From Phycisphaerales bacterium (GTDB lineage: Bacteria > Planctomycetota > Phycisphaerae > Phycisphaerales > UBA1924): 64,000 nucleotides of DNA. Shown piece by piece: positions 47,884 to 59,248 of this stretch; within the stretch, counting starts at the first letter, position 1, and each line of letters starts with the position of its first letter. The notes beneath the pieces are model-generated. The model saw nothing but the letters and a program-made list of their open reading frames with translations. It did no database searches and had not been told where the DNA came from. The position numbers were made by a program, and so were the translations under genes. Location of the stretch: NCBI GenBank assembly GCA_020849615.1, contig JADLFW010000010.1, positions 110,303 through 174,302 on the forward strand, in the 5' to 3' direction.

Positions 47884-49731
47884 GTGCTCCTCCACGCCCG
47901 GGCCATCTCCAGATCATTCGCCCACCGGCCCCTGTTCACCGGTGTTTCCCTCAGCATCGCCGAGGGCGACCGCATGGGGCTGATCGGGCCCAACGGCGCC
48001 GGCAAGAGCACCCTCCTCCGCATTCTCGCCGGCGAAGACACCCCCGATGATGGCCAGGTCGTCCCTGCCCGCGGTCTGCGAGCCGTGTACATCCCCCAGC
48101 AGGATGTCTTTCCGGAAGACCAGACCCCGCGCGCCATCCTGACCGCCGCCGCGCTGGCCGGGCCTATCCACGACCATCACGAGGCCGAGATCACCGCCGA
48201 CATGGTCCTCGCCCGCGTCGGGTTTGATGAGGCCCGGGCCGACTCGCCCGCCGGCTCGCTCTCGGGCGGGTGGCGCAAGCGACTCTCGATCGCCCGGGCC
48301 CTGGCCTCCCGCGGCGGAGAGCCCGACCTGCTGCTGCTCGATGAGCCCACTAACCACCTCGACCTCGACGCCATCCGCTGGCTCGAGGAGCTCCTCACCC
48401 GGCAGCCGTCCGGCACCGCGGGCTTCGCCTCCGTCTTCGTGACCCACGACCGCACCTTCCTCGAGAACATCGCCACCCGCATCGTTGAGCTCAGCATCGC
48501 CTATCCCGAGGGCACGCTCGCCGTCGATGGCAACTACTCCGAGTTCCTCCGCCGCAAAGAGGAGTTTCTGTCGGGCCAGGCCCGCGCCCAGCAAGCCCTG
48601 GGCAATCAGGTCCGCAAGGACCTCGCGTGGCTGGCCCGCGGGCCGCAGGCCCGGCGCACCAAGGCCAAGAGCCGGATCGACTCCAGCTTCTCCCGCATCG
48701 ACCAGCTCGCCGACCTCCAGGCCCGCAACGCCGCCGCCGTGACCGCCGGCGCCCGCGTCGATTTCACCGCGACGGGCCGGCGCACCCGCAAGCTTCTGGC
48801 CGCCAAGGCGATCTCCAAGGCCCTCGGCGGTCGTCAGCTCTTCACCGACCTCGATGTGGAGCTCGGCGTCGGCGACTGCCTCGGCCTGCTCGGGCCCAAC
48901 GGCAGCGGCAAGACCACCCTCATCCGCACGCTCACGGGCGACCTCGCCCCGGACAGCGGCGAGGTCATCCTCTCTGAGCCCCCGCCCCGCATCGTCGTCT
49001 TCAGCCAGCACCGCCGCGATTTTCACCCCGATACGCCGCTGCGCGAAGCCCTCAGCCCGGGGGTTGACCAGGTCCGCTTCCGAGGCCAGCCCATGCACAT
49101 CACCGCGTGGTCGCGCCGGTTCCTGTTCCGGGATGAGCAGCTCGACCAGCCCGTCAAATCGCTGAGCGGCGGCGAACTGGCCCGCATCCACATCGCCCGG
49201 CTGATGCTCGAGCCCGCCGATGTCCTCGTGCTCGATGAGCCTACCAACGACCTCGACATCCCCACACTAGAGACGCTTGAAGAAGCGCTGGAGTCGTTTC
49301 CGGGGGCCCTCATCCTCGTCACCCACGACCGGGCCATGCTCGACCGCCTCGCCACGGAGATCCTCTCGTTCGACGGCGCGGGCCGGGCCGACTACTTCGC
49401 CAGCCTCGATCAGGCCCTCAACGCCCAGAGCGCCAGGGCGATCCGGCCCGGCGCCACCCCCGGGCCCGCCGCTTCCTCGCCCGCGGCCGCCCCGGCGGCG
49501 CCCCCCGCGCGCAAGAAGCTCACCTACAACGAGCAGCGCGAGTACGACACGATCGAGCAGCGCATCGCCGAGGCCGAGGCCCGGGCCGCCGCCGCGGAGG
49601 CCGCCCTCGCCGACCCCGCGGTCGTGGCCGACCACACGAGGATGGCCCGGGCTTGCGCGGGCCTCGAGGAAGCCCAGCGCCAGGTCGCCGCGCTGTACAC
49701 GCGCTGGGAAGAACTGGAGTCGAAGAAGTGA
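47884..49731 (+). CDS. uup: ABC-F family ATPase
   Basis: 615 residues, GTG start. Two ABC cassettes without membrane domains: Walker A GPNGAGKS (about 35-42) and GPNGSGKT (about 337-344), signatures SLSGGWRKRLSIARAL and SLSGGELARIHIARLM, Walker B LLLLDEPTNHLD and VLVLDEPTNDLD. A linker with an Arg-rich stretch and a C-terminal coiled-coil domain (about 540-615, QRIAEAEARAAAAEAAL) match Uup. ABC-F proteins act on ribosomes; Uup is linked to DNA transposition and ribosome quality. Immediately preceded by a leaderless-type box. Confidence 0.9.
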   Translation: MLLHARAISRSFAHRPLFTGVSLSIAEGDRMGLIGPNGAGKSTLLRILAGEDTPDDGQVVPARGLRAVYIPQQDVFPEDQTPRAILTAAALAGPIHDHHEAEITADMVLARVGFDEARADSPAGSLSGGWRKRLSIARALASRGGEPDLLLLDEPTNHLDLDAIRWLEELLTRQPSGTAGFASVFVTHDRTFLENIATRIVELSIAYPEGTLAVDGNYSEFLRRKEEFLSGQARAQQALGNQVRKDLAWLARGPQARRTKAKSRIDSSFSRIDQLADLQARNAAAVTAGARVDFTATGRRTRKLLAAKAISKALGGRQLFTDLDVELGVGDCLGLLGPNGSGKTTLIRTLTGDLAPDSGEVILSEPPPRIVVFSQHRRDFHPDTPLREALSPGVDQVRFRGQPMHITAWSRRFLFRDEQLDQPVKSLSGGELARIHIARLMLEPADVLVLDEPTNDLDIPTLETLEEALESFPGALILVTHDRAMLDRLATEILSFDGAGRADYFASLDQALNAQSARAIRPGATPGPAASSPAAAPAAPPARKKLTYNEQREYDTIEQRIAEAEARAAAAEAALADPAVVADHTRMARACAGLEEAQRQVAALYTRWEELESKK

Positions 49732-49821
49732 CGCGGTGAACACGTGACGCCGTAACGAAGTGACGGGTGGTCGGCGTACAGAATCCGACCGCCTTGCGGT
49801 CTTGCCTCCGCCCGGCCGCAA

Positions 49822-49827
49822 TAATCT
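49822..49827 (+). promoter_or_regulatory. TAATCT -10 box of the amidohydrolase gene
   Basis: TAATCT lies 18 bases before the ATG at 49846, leaving a leader of about 12 bases that contains GGAG. Confidence 0.5.
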
Positions 49828-49845
49828 CCGCCTCCGGAGTCCCCC

Positions 49846-53382
<3,537 letters not shown>

Positions 53383-53396
53383 GCGACAGTGAAGCA

Positions 53397-53450
53397 GCGG
53401 ACAGGGGATAGCGGACAGTGAGAACTCCTGTCCCCTGTCCCCTGTCCCCT
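53397..53450. repeat. GGACAGGGGATAGCGGACAG repeat with inverted arm
   Basis: GGACAGGGGA (53399-53408) pairs perfectly with TCCCCTGTCC (53431-53440) around 22 bases, in the gap between the ends of convergent genes. It includes the 16-base motif found without mismatch at 25561-25576. It might act as a transcription barrier for both genes. Confidence 0.75.
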
Positions 53451-54794
53451 TCAGCTCTTCTTCACGACATCCAGCGCCCGGTAGCTGCCCTCGAGGATCG
53501 TCCGCGAGTCGGCCTTCATCCACTGCTCGAGGATCCCCGCGTACACCGTGCGGAAGTCGATCCGGTACTTCAGGTCGCCATCATCCAGGTCTTTCAGCGA
53601 CGGGTGCTCGCCGATAACCCCGCCGCGGACCATCGGCCCGCACAGGAACATCGGCGCGGCCGTCCCGTGGTCGGTGCCGCCGCTGGCGTTCTGCCCGACG
53701 CGACGCCCGAACTCCGAGAAGGTCATCGTCAGCACCCGCTTGTCGCCCTCGTGGGCCTTGAGGTCCTTGTAGAAGGCCCGCATCGCCTCGGCGTACTGGC
53801 TCAGCAGGTTGCCGTGCCGGCCCTGCGGCCCGCCCTGCCCGGCGTGGGTGTCGAAGCCGCCGTGGTTGGCGTAGTACACCCGCGTCTTGAGCCCGGCCCG
53901 GATCATGCAGGAGATCATCGAGAGCTGCCGGCCGATCTCGGTGCTCGGGAACTGCACCTCGGGCTTGATCGCCACCGCCTTGCGGATCAGGTCGCTGGAG
54001 ACCTGCGCATCCAGCGCGGTCCGCATCAGGAACGCCGCGTTGGAATCGCTCCCGCCCGCCGCCTCCGCCGTCTCGCCGCGGCGGTTGATCTCCTGGTACG
54101 GGTTCTTCAGCGACTCGTGGATGTCCTGCCCGATCCACCGGAACAGGTCCGCCGACTCGAAGCTGATCGGCTTGATCTTGCGGCCCTGCATCGCCAGCGG
54201 CGCGCTGCGCCCGATCGCGATGCCGGGCTGGTTGCTCACCGCAGCCTCCGCCGCCCCGGCCGGCGCCCTGCCGCTCTCGCCCTTTCCGAACCCGCAGCAC
54301 TCCGAATCGAAGTACCGCCCCAGCCAGCCGTCGCCCGTGGCCGTGGTGTCCGCCGTGTGCCAGATGTCCATCGACTTGAAGTGCGAGCGGTTGGGGTTGG
54401 GGTAGCCCACCCCCTGCACCACCGTCAGCAGCCCATCATCGTGCAGGGCCTTCAGCCCCGTCATCTGCGGGTGAAGCCCAACCCCGTCGCTCCCGCTCAG
54501 CTTCAGGATCTGGTCGGCCGGGATCCCGATGCCGGGCCGGGCCTTGTAATACTCCCCGTACCCGTACGGCACCACCGTGTTCAGCCCGTCGTTGCCGCCC
54601 GACAGCTGCACCACCACCAGCACGTGGTCATCGGGGACGCCGGGCAGGCTCGTCACCCCCGCGTTCAGCAGCGCCGCCGTCATCGCCTGCGCACTGGACT
54701 GGATGAACGACGGCACGGCCAGCGCCGCCGACGTCAGCATCAGGCCGTTGCCCAGGAACTGCCGGCGGGTGTAGGCGGGGTGGTCGAAGGTCAT
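53451..54794 (-). CDS. DUF1501 family Tat-exported protein
   Basis: 447 residues. TRRQFLGNGLMLTSAALAV is a Tat-type signal; then the DUF1501 pattern VLVVVQLSGGNDGLNTVVPY, GVGYPNPNRSHFKSMDIWH, FDTHAGQGG and MTFSEFGRRVGQNASGGTDH, related to sulfatase/alkaline phosphatase-fold enzymes. AAGGA 9 nt upstream of the ATG. It is normally paired with a DUF1800 gene, as here; the pair is abundant in planctomycetes and secreted, but the function is unknown. Confidence 0.93.
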   Translation of the reverse strand: MTFDHPAYTRRQFLGNGLMLTSAALAVPSFIQSSAQAMTAALLNAGVTSLPGVPDDHVLVVVQLSGGNDGLNTVVPYGYGEYYKARPGIGIPADQILKLSGSDGVGLHPQMTGLKALHDDGLLTVVQGVGYPNPNRSHFKSMDIWHTADTTATGDGWLGRYFDSECCGFGKGESGRAPAGAAEAAVSNQPGIAIGRSAPLAMQGRKIKPISFESADLFRWIGQDIHESLKNPYQEINRRGETAEAAGGSDSNAAFLMRTALDAQVSSDLIRKAVAIKPEVQFPSTEIGRQLSMISCMIRAGLKTRVYYANHGGFDTHAGQGGPQGRHGNLLSQYAEAMRAFYKDLKAHEGDKRVLTMTFSEFGRRVGQNASGGTDHGTAAPMFLCGPMVRGGVIGEHPSLKDLDDGDLKYRIDFRTVYAGILEQWMKADSRTILEGSYRALDVVKKS

Positions 54795-54807
54795 CGGATG
54801 GTTCCTT

Positions 54808-54926
54808 CCAAATGGCCAAATCGCAAATGGCCAAACGGCAAATGCAGGCGATCGCACGCCCGGGACAACCATCCCGGGCTCGCGAACTGTTCATTTGCGA
54901 TTTGGGAGTTTGCCATTTGGTAATTT
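54808..54926. repeat. AAATGGCCAAATCGCAAATGG repeat with inverted copy and central hairpin
   Basis: Left unit 54808-54843 (AATGGCCAAATCGCAAATGG and a variant) and right unit 54891-54926 (its reverse complement, CATTTGCGATTTGGGAG and TTTGCCATTTGG) surround a hairpin GCCCGGGA/TCCCGGGC (54858-54879, 6-base loop). The AT-rich units stand out in this GC-rich DNA. The whole lies between the DUF1800 and DUF1501 genes of the same strand. Confidence 0.75.
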
Positions 54927-54953
54927 GCTTTGCTGAGCTTCGCTCAGCAAAGC
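54927..54953. other. 12-bp hairpin over the DUF1800 stop codon
   Basis: GCTTTGCTGAGC (54927-54938) and GCTCAGCAAAGC (54942-54953) form a perfect 12-bp stem with a 3-base loop, spanning the last codons and the stop (54944-54946) of the DUF1800 gene. Confidence 0.7.
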
Positions 54954-56527
54954 TGGTACTCCGGCATCGCGGTGATGAGCAGCAGCAGGCCGACCAGGAG
55001 GTCGCGGCGGTTCTCGCCATCCACCCGCCCGCCGCTCGTGTTCACGAACTCCATCAGGCTCGACCGGGCCGCCTCCGGGGCGCGGCCCAGCGTCAGCCGA
55101 AGCAGGTACTCGACCACCCGCGCGGGCTCGCGCTCGGCGCCCGGGTCCGCCTTGGCGAGCTCGCCCAGCAGCTCCGAAGGGTCGTACTTCTGCGTGTCGG
55201 CGTTGGCGTCGTAGCCCACCGGCTTCTTGCCCGTCAGCAGGTACGCCAGGATGTTCTGCCGCACGTAGAACGTCGAGGTGTTGATCCAGGACCGCCCGCC
55301 GTCCCACCCCTTCACGCTGGGCGGGAAGAGCAGGTTCTGGCCCATCAGGTCCATTGCGTCGTTCAGGATCGACAGGTCCCGCACCGGCGTGTTCAGCGAC
55401 CGCACCGCGCCCACCACCAGCACGACCGGCGACTTGATCTGCTGCGCCATGACCGCCGGGTGGTAGAAGTGCTCGCTCAGGAACAGCCGCCGCAGCACGG
55501 GCTTCATCTCGTACTTCGAGGCCAGCATCGTCGAGGCCAGCTGCGACACCACCGACCCCGCCGGCCCGTCCGAATCCCCCGGCCCCGCCCGCTCCAGCGG
55601 CGGCAGGTCGGCGACCAGGAAGCTGTACAGCTTGCGGCAGATGAACTGGGAGCAGGCCCGCTGCTCCAGGATCGCCTTGACGAAATCATCCCCGTCGAGC
55701 TTCCCCGACTTGCCCAGGATCGTCTTGGCCCCGTCGTCGTGGTTGCCCTTGTCGAAGTAGAACTCGTCATCGCGGAAGGTGTACCCCGTCAGGGCCCGCG
55801 CCCCCTCCTTGATGTCCTTCTCGGAGTAGCGTCCGATCCCCAGCGCGAACAGCTCCATGATCTCGCGGGCCAGGTTCTCGTTGGCCCGGCCCTTCCGCGA
55901 GTCGTTGTTGTCCAGGTACGCGATCATCGCCGGGTCGCGGATGATCCCGAAGAGCAGCTCCGCGAAGTTCCCCACCGCGTGGCGGCGGAACATCTCGTTC
56001 TGCAGGAACATGTGGTAGCTGTTCTCGATCGTGCGGTAGCTGGTCGCGAAGTGCCCGTGCCAGAAGAGCGTCATCTTCTCTTCCAGCGGCCGCGGGCTCT
56101 CGATCATCTTCCCCAGCCACCACTTCTGCATCTCGCCGACCTGCATCCGGTCGGCCCGCTCCTTCTGCTGGCGCATCAGCCTCGCCTTCGCCAGCGCCTC
56201 CTCGTCCCCCTTCCGCCGCGCCTCCGCGTACAGCCGGCGCTCCTCCGCGCTGGGCGGCTGCATGATGTCCTTGTCGAAGCTCGCCTGCCGCGAAGAGCCA
56301 TCCGGCACAGCGCCCACCTCCAGGAGATAGTCAACCGCCTTCTCCGGGCCCCATGAGGCCAGCGTCTGGATCTGCTGCGGCGTTCCCCCGAACCCCGCCC
56401 GCCACAGCAGGTGCCGCGCCTGGTCATACCCGAACGCGCCGGGCCGGATCGGCGCCAGCGAGGAGCTCGCCCGATCCTCACGCCGACCCGCGGCGCCCTC
56501 CGTGCTCTTCACCGGCTGTGCGTTCAT
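54944..56527 (-). CDS. DUF1800 family protein
   Basis: 527 residues from the ATG at 56527 (GAGG 9 nt upstream). The DUF1800 pattern is clear: HLLWRAGFGGTPQQI, LFWHGHFATSYRTIENSYHM, FAELLFGIIRDPAMIAYLDN, ANENLAREIMELFALGIG, ARALTGYTFRDDEF and PSVKGWDGGRSWINTSTFYVRQ. It functions with its DUF1501 partner in an unknown role; members are exported in other planctomycetes, but I see no clear signal peptide here. The last codons are part of a 12-bp stem-loop. Confidence 0.92.
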   Translation of the reverse strand: MNAQPVKSTEGAAGRREDRASSSLAPIRPGAFGYDQARHLLWRAGFGGTPQQIQTLASWGPEKAVDYLLEVGAVPDGSSRQASFDKDIMQPPSAEERRLYAEARRKGDEEALAKARLMRQQKERADRMQVGEMQKWWLGKMIESPRPLEEKMTLFWHGHFATSYRTIENSYHMFLQNEMFRRHAVGNFAELLFGIIRDPAMIAYLDNNDSRKGRANENLAREIMELFALGIGRYSEKDIKEGARALTGYTFRDDEFYFDKGNHDDGAKTILGKSGKLDGDDFVKAILEQRACSQFICRKLYSFLVADLPPLERAGPGDSDGPAGSVVSQLASTMLASKYEMKPVLRRLFLSEHFYHPAVMAQQIKSPVVLVVGAVRSLNTPVRDLSILNDAMDLMGQNLLFPPSVKGWDGGRSWINTSTFYVRQNILAYLLTGKKPVGYDANADTQKYDPSELLGELAKADPGAEREPARVVEYLLRLTLGRAPEAARSSLMEFVNTSGGRVDGENRRDLLVGLLLLITAMPEYQLC

Positions 56528-56730
56528 GCGGTCAATCCTCGACCTGGCGTCCATCGGGCCCGGCCCGTCCCACACCCCGCCTGTTCCCCTGCCACGCGAC
56601 CCGGCATCGTTCGCCCGTCCCGAGCCCAACGGGCCGGGCCCGCGCACATTGCCGCCCGCGCCACCCGCCCGCGGGGCCCGCTTCACCAGTATCTATCGGG
56701 ATACCCCGCCGCGGAATGCAAACCCGGCGG

Positions 56731-58122
56731 TTATTCGGCGTTTTTCCGTGCAAACCGCGGCGTCAGCCGCCGGCAGTACACCGCCAGCATGGTCGCCAGG
56801 CCCAGCAGGATCGCCCCGTTGGTCTGGTGCGCCGTCGCCACCAGCGCCCGGGCCACCGGCACCGGCGCCGCCGTCGCCAGCTCCTCAACCGTCGGGACCG
56901 GGCCGGCGTGCTTGTTCCCCAGCACCACCAGGAACGTCACCCACCCCAGCGCGAACTGCAGCATCACCACGATGATCACCGCCCGGCCCAGCCAGGCGAT
57001 CACCAGGTTGAGGCCATGGCGGTGACCGTTCACGCGGCCCCGCTTGATCGCCAGCAGCCCGGCCATCACCACGAAGATCGTCGCGATCACCGCGAACGCC
57101 GCGTGCGTGAAGACGATGTGGATGTGCCCCATGTGGCGGTACGCCGCCCCCAGCGTCAGCTGCAGCAGCAGCGTGTGCAGGGCCGCCGTGGCGATGGCCC
57201 GGCGCCGCCGGTCCCCCTCCATCGGCGCCACCTCGCCCCGGTAGACCGCCGTCAGCCGCACCGCCAGCGTCACCGCCATCGCGAAGACCACCTGCGCGAA
57301 CACGCCGTGCACCGCCGCCATCACCGGGTTGTTCTGCAGCACCCGCCCGCCGCCCAGGACCCCCTGGATCACGACGCACAGGAACACCGCGACGGCCCAG
57401 CCCTTCTCCCACTTCGCCGGCCCGCCCGCCAGCGTCAGCACCATCATCATCAGCGTCGTCAGCCCGACCATCGCCCCGAAAAGCCGGTGCATGTGCTCGA
57501 GCGTCACCCGCGGGTTGGTCATCGCGCCCAGCGGGTACAGGAACATGTTGGCGCCGTAGGTCTGCGGCCAGTCCGGGACCGCCATCCCGCTCTGCGTGCT
57601 GGTCACGAGGCCACCGGCCAGCAGCAGGGGCAGGAACGCCACCGCCGTCACCCCGGCGAACCGCGCCACCCACAACCCCGGTTCGTGCGATTCGGCCCGG
57701 CGCGTCGGCGTCGCCGTCCGCCCGATCGCGCCGCCGATCCCCCCCATCACGGCTCCCAGCAGCAGGAACCCGGGGATGGCGACCGCAAGATTGTGGGCCG
57801 AGACCAACCCCTTCGAGGGGTCGCTGGGGTTGATCGTCGCGCCCAGCGTCATCAGGTTCACGCCGGCGGCGACCACACCCGCCATCAGTCCGGTCTTGAC
57901 CGATGCGCCCCGGCCCAGCGATCGCGTGACCCCGACCCCGACGATGATCGCCGCGGCCAACTGGCAGACCAGCAGGAGCTGGCCCGTCAGCGCGGGGGCG
58001 AGCCGCACACCGGGGAGGTGGAGCACAAACCAGATGCACCACAGGCCGATTGCCGAACCGAATCCGTACACGAGTGCGGGGGCGAGGAGGGATGTCCAGC
58101 GGGAAGGGCCGGTGTGAGGCAT
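56731..58122 (-). CDS. ctaA: Heme A synthase (CtaA/COX15) with N-terminal membrane extension
   Basis: 463 residues, eight or more membrane segments. CtaA converts heme O to heme A for terminal oxidases. Seen: GLVTSTQSGMAVPDWPQTYG, MTNPRVTLEHMHRLFGAMVG (heme-binding His), VIQGVLGGGRVLQNNPVMAAVHG and HIHIVFTHAAFA, ATAHQTNGAILLGLATM. The usual length is about 310-360; the first about 140 residues form four additional membrane segments of unknown function. It is divergent from actA, with a Fur-box-like palindrome between them, and supports the same respiratory chain. Confidence 0.9.
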   Translation of the reverse strand: MPHTGPSRWTSLLAPALVYGFGSAIGLWCIWFVLHLPGVRLAPALTGQLLLVCQLAAAIIVGVGVTRSLGRGASVKTGLMAGVVAAGVNLMTLGATINPSDPSKGLVSAHNLAVAIPGFLLLGAVMGGIGGAIGRTATPTRRAESHEPGLWVARFAGVTAVAFLPLLLAGGLVTSTQSGMAVPDWPQTYGANMFLYPLGAMTNPRVTLEHMHRLFGAMVGLTTLMMMVLTLAGGPAKWEKGWAVAVFLCVVIQGVLGGGRVLQNNPVMAAVHGVFAQVVFAMAVTLAVRLTAVYRGEVAPMEGDRRRRAIATAALHTLLLQLTLGAAYRHMGHIHIVFTHAAFAVIATIFVVMAGLLAIKRGRVNGHRHGLNLVIAWLGRAVIIVVMLQFALGWVTFLVVLGNKHAGPVPTVEELATAAPVPVARALVATAHQTNGAILLGLATMLAVYCRRLTPRFARKNAE

Positions 58123-58462
58123 GGGATTACCCTGGTGAAGCGGACCGATAACCAGCGCAGATGTCGCGGGTTCGGGTCTCAGTTGCATTGATGAGATTAA
58201 GTCTCATTTACGGTTTCACAGGAACGGAGCCTTGACAGCATATCACCAGTGTGCAGAAATTTCGGCCATACAGCAAACCGGCCCGATAGGTGCTACTTTA
58301 GTTGCCACCTACTAGCCGGTTCGTGTGCAGGTTCCGTCCGGGCGCCTTGGGTGTACCCGGGCGATCGGCCGGGTGCGGATTTCGGGTTCGGGACCGAAAT
58401 GCGCTTCAGGGTGAGTTTCGGGCATCCGGATGGGTGCTGGGATTCGGTGAGGAGCGACCACG
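58123..58462. other. Divergent control region of ctaA and actA
   Basis: A lower-GC 340-base spacer with a Fur-box-like palindrome (58191-58207), TTGACA at 58232-58237 and several TANNNT hexamers (TACTTT at 58294-58299). I see no gene in it. Confidence 0.55.
58191..58207. promoter_or_regulatory. Fur-box-like palindrome ATGAGATTAAGTCTCAT
   Basis: The inner 15 bases TGAGATTAAGTCTCA match the 7-1-7 Fur consensus TGAGAATNATTCTCA at 12 of 14 fixed positions. On the minus strand it overlaps TAATCT, a possible ctaA -10 box. It would make heme A synthesis and/or the act operon iron-responsive. Confidence 0.5.
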
Positions 58463-59161
58463 GTGTCATTGATTTTCCCCAAATGGCTGAACGCTCTGCC
58501 CACGCTCGCCGCGATCGGCGCGGTCGGCGGGCTGATCGGCGTGAGCGTCGGCGGCTGGTACTGGCTGACTCCCGACTTCTTCAAGGCCGGGTACCAGCCC
58601 AAGCAGCCCGGCGGGATCGGCTTCCCGCACCATCTGCACGCCGGCAAGCTCGGCATCGACTGCCGCTACTGCCACACCAAGGTGGAGAAGTCGGGCGAGG
58701 CCAACATCCCCAACGTCGCGACCTGCTACGGCTGCCACGCCGAGAACCGGCTCGCGAACTGGGAGGCCCAGACCCGCAACGTCTCGTTCGTCCGCGACGC
58801 CTACGGCAAGGACGAGTCGATCCCCTGGCGCCGCGTGCACAAGCTGCCCGATTACGTCCACAACTTCCCGCACCACGTCCACGTCAAGGCGGGCGTGAGC
58901 TGCTTCTCCTGCCACGGGCAGATCACCGCCATGCCCACCGTGCACCAGGTGCACGGCATGGGCATGGGCTGGTGCCTCGACTGCCACCGCAACCCGGCCG
59001 CCAGCCTCGTGCCCCCCGACAAGGTCACGCAGCTCGTCTGGGTCGAAGAGCACCTGAAGGAGCGGGCCCGCACCGGCGGCGCCGATTCGCCCGAGGCCAA
59101 GGCCCTCCTGGCCTCGCTCAAGAACCAGCCGCCGCAGAACTGCGGCGCCTGCCACTACTAG
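58463..59161 (+). CDS. actA: Alternative complex III pentaheme cytochrome c subunit ActA
   Basis: 232 residues, GTG start with GGAG 9 nt upstream. One N-terminal membrane anchor (about 14-33) then five CxxCH heme-binding sites: CRYCH, CYGCH, CFSCH, CLDCH and CGACH, plus additional His residues (HHLH, HHVH) for distal ligands. Alternative complex III oxidises menaquinol and passes electrons through ActA/ActE to an oxidase. Order actA-actB-actC is the family's standard operon. Confidence 0.92.
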   Translation: MSLIFPKWLNALPTLAAIGAVGGLIGVSVGGWYWLTPDFFKAGYQPKQPGGIGFPHHLHAGKLGIDCRYCHTKVEKSGEANIPNVATCYGCHAENRLANWEAQTRNVSFVRDAYGKDESIPWRRVHKLPDYVHNFPHHVHVKAGVSCFSCHGQITAMPTVHQVHGMGMGWCLDCHRNPAASLVPPDKVTQLVWVEEHLKERARTGGADSPEAKALLASLKNQPPQNCGACHY

Positions 59162-59248
59162 CGCCGGGCCACGCTTCCGCGCCACCCCCACGAGCCAACG
59201 GGACAGACCGCGGCGGGCCTCGGGCCCGCCTCCAGCACCAGGATCGAC

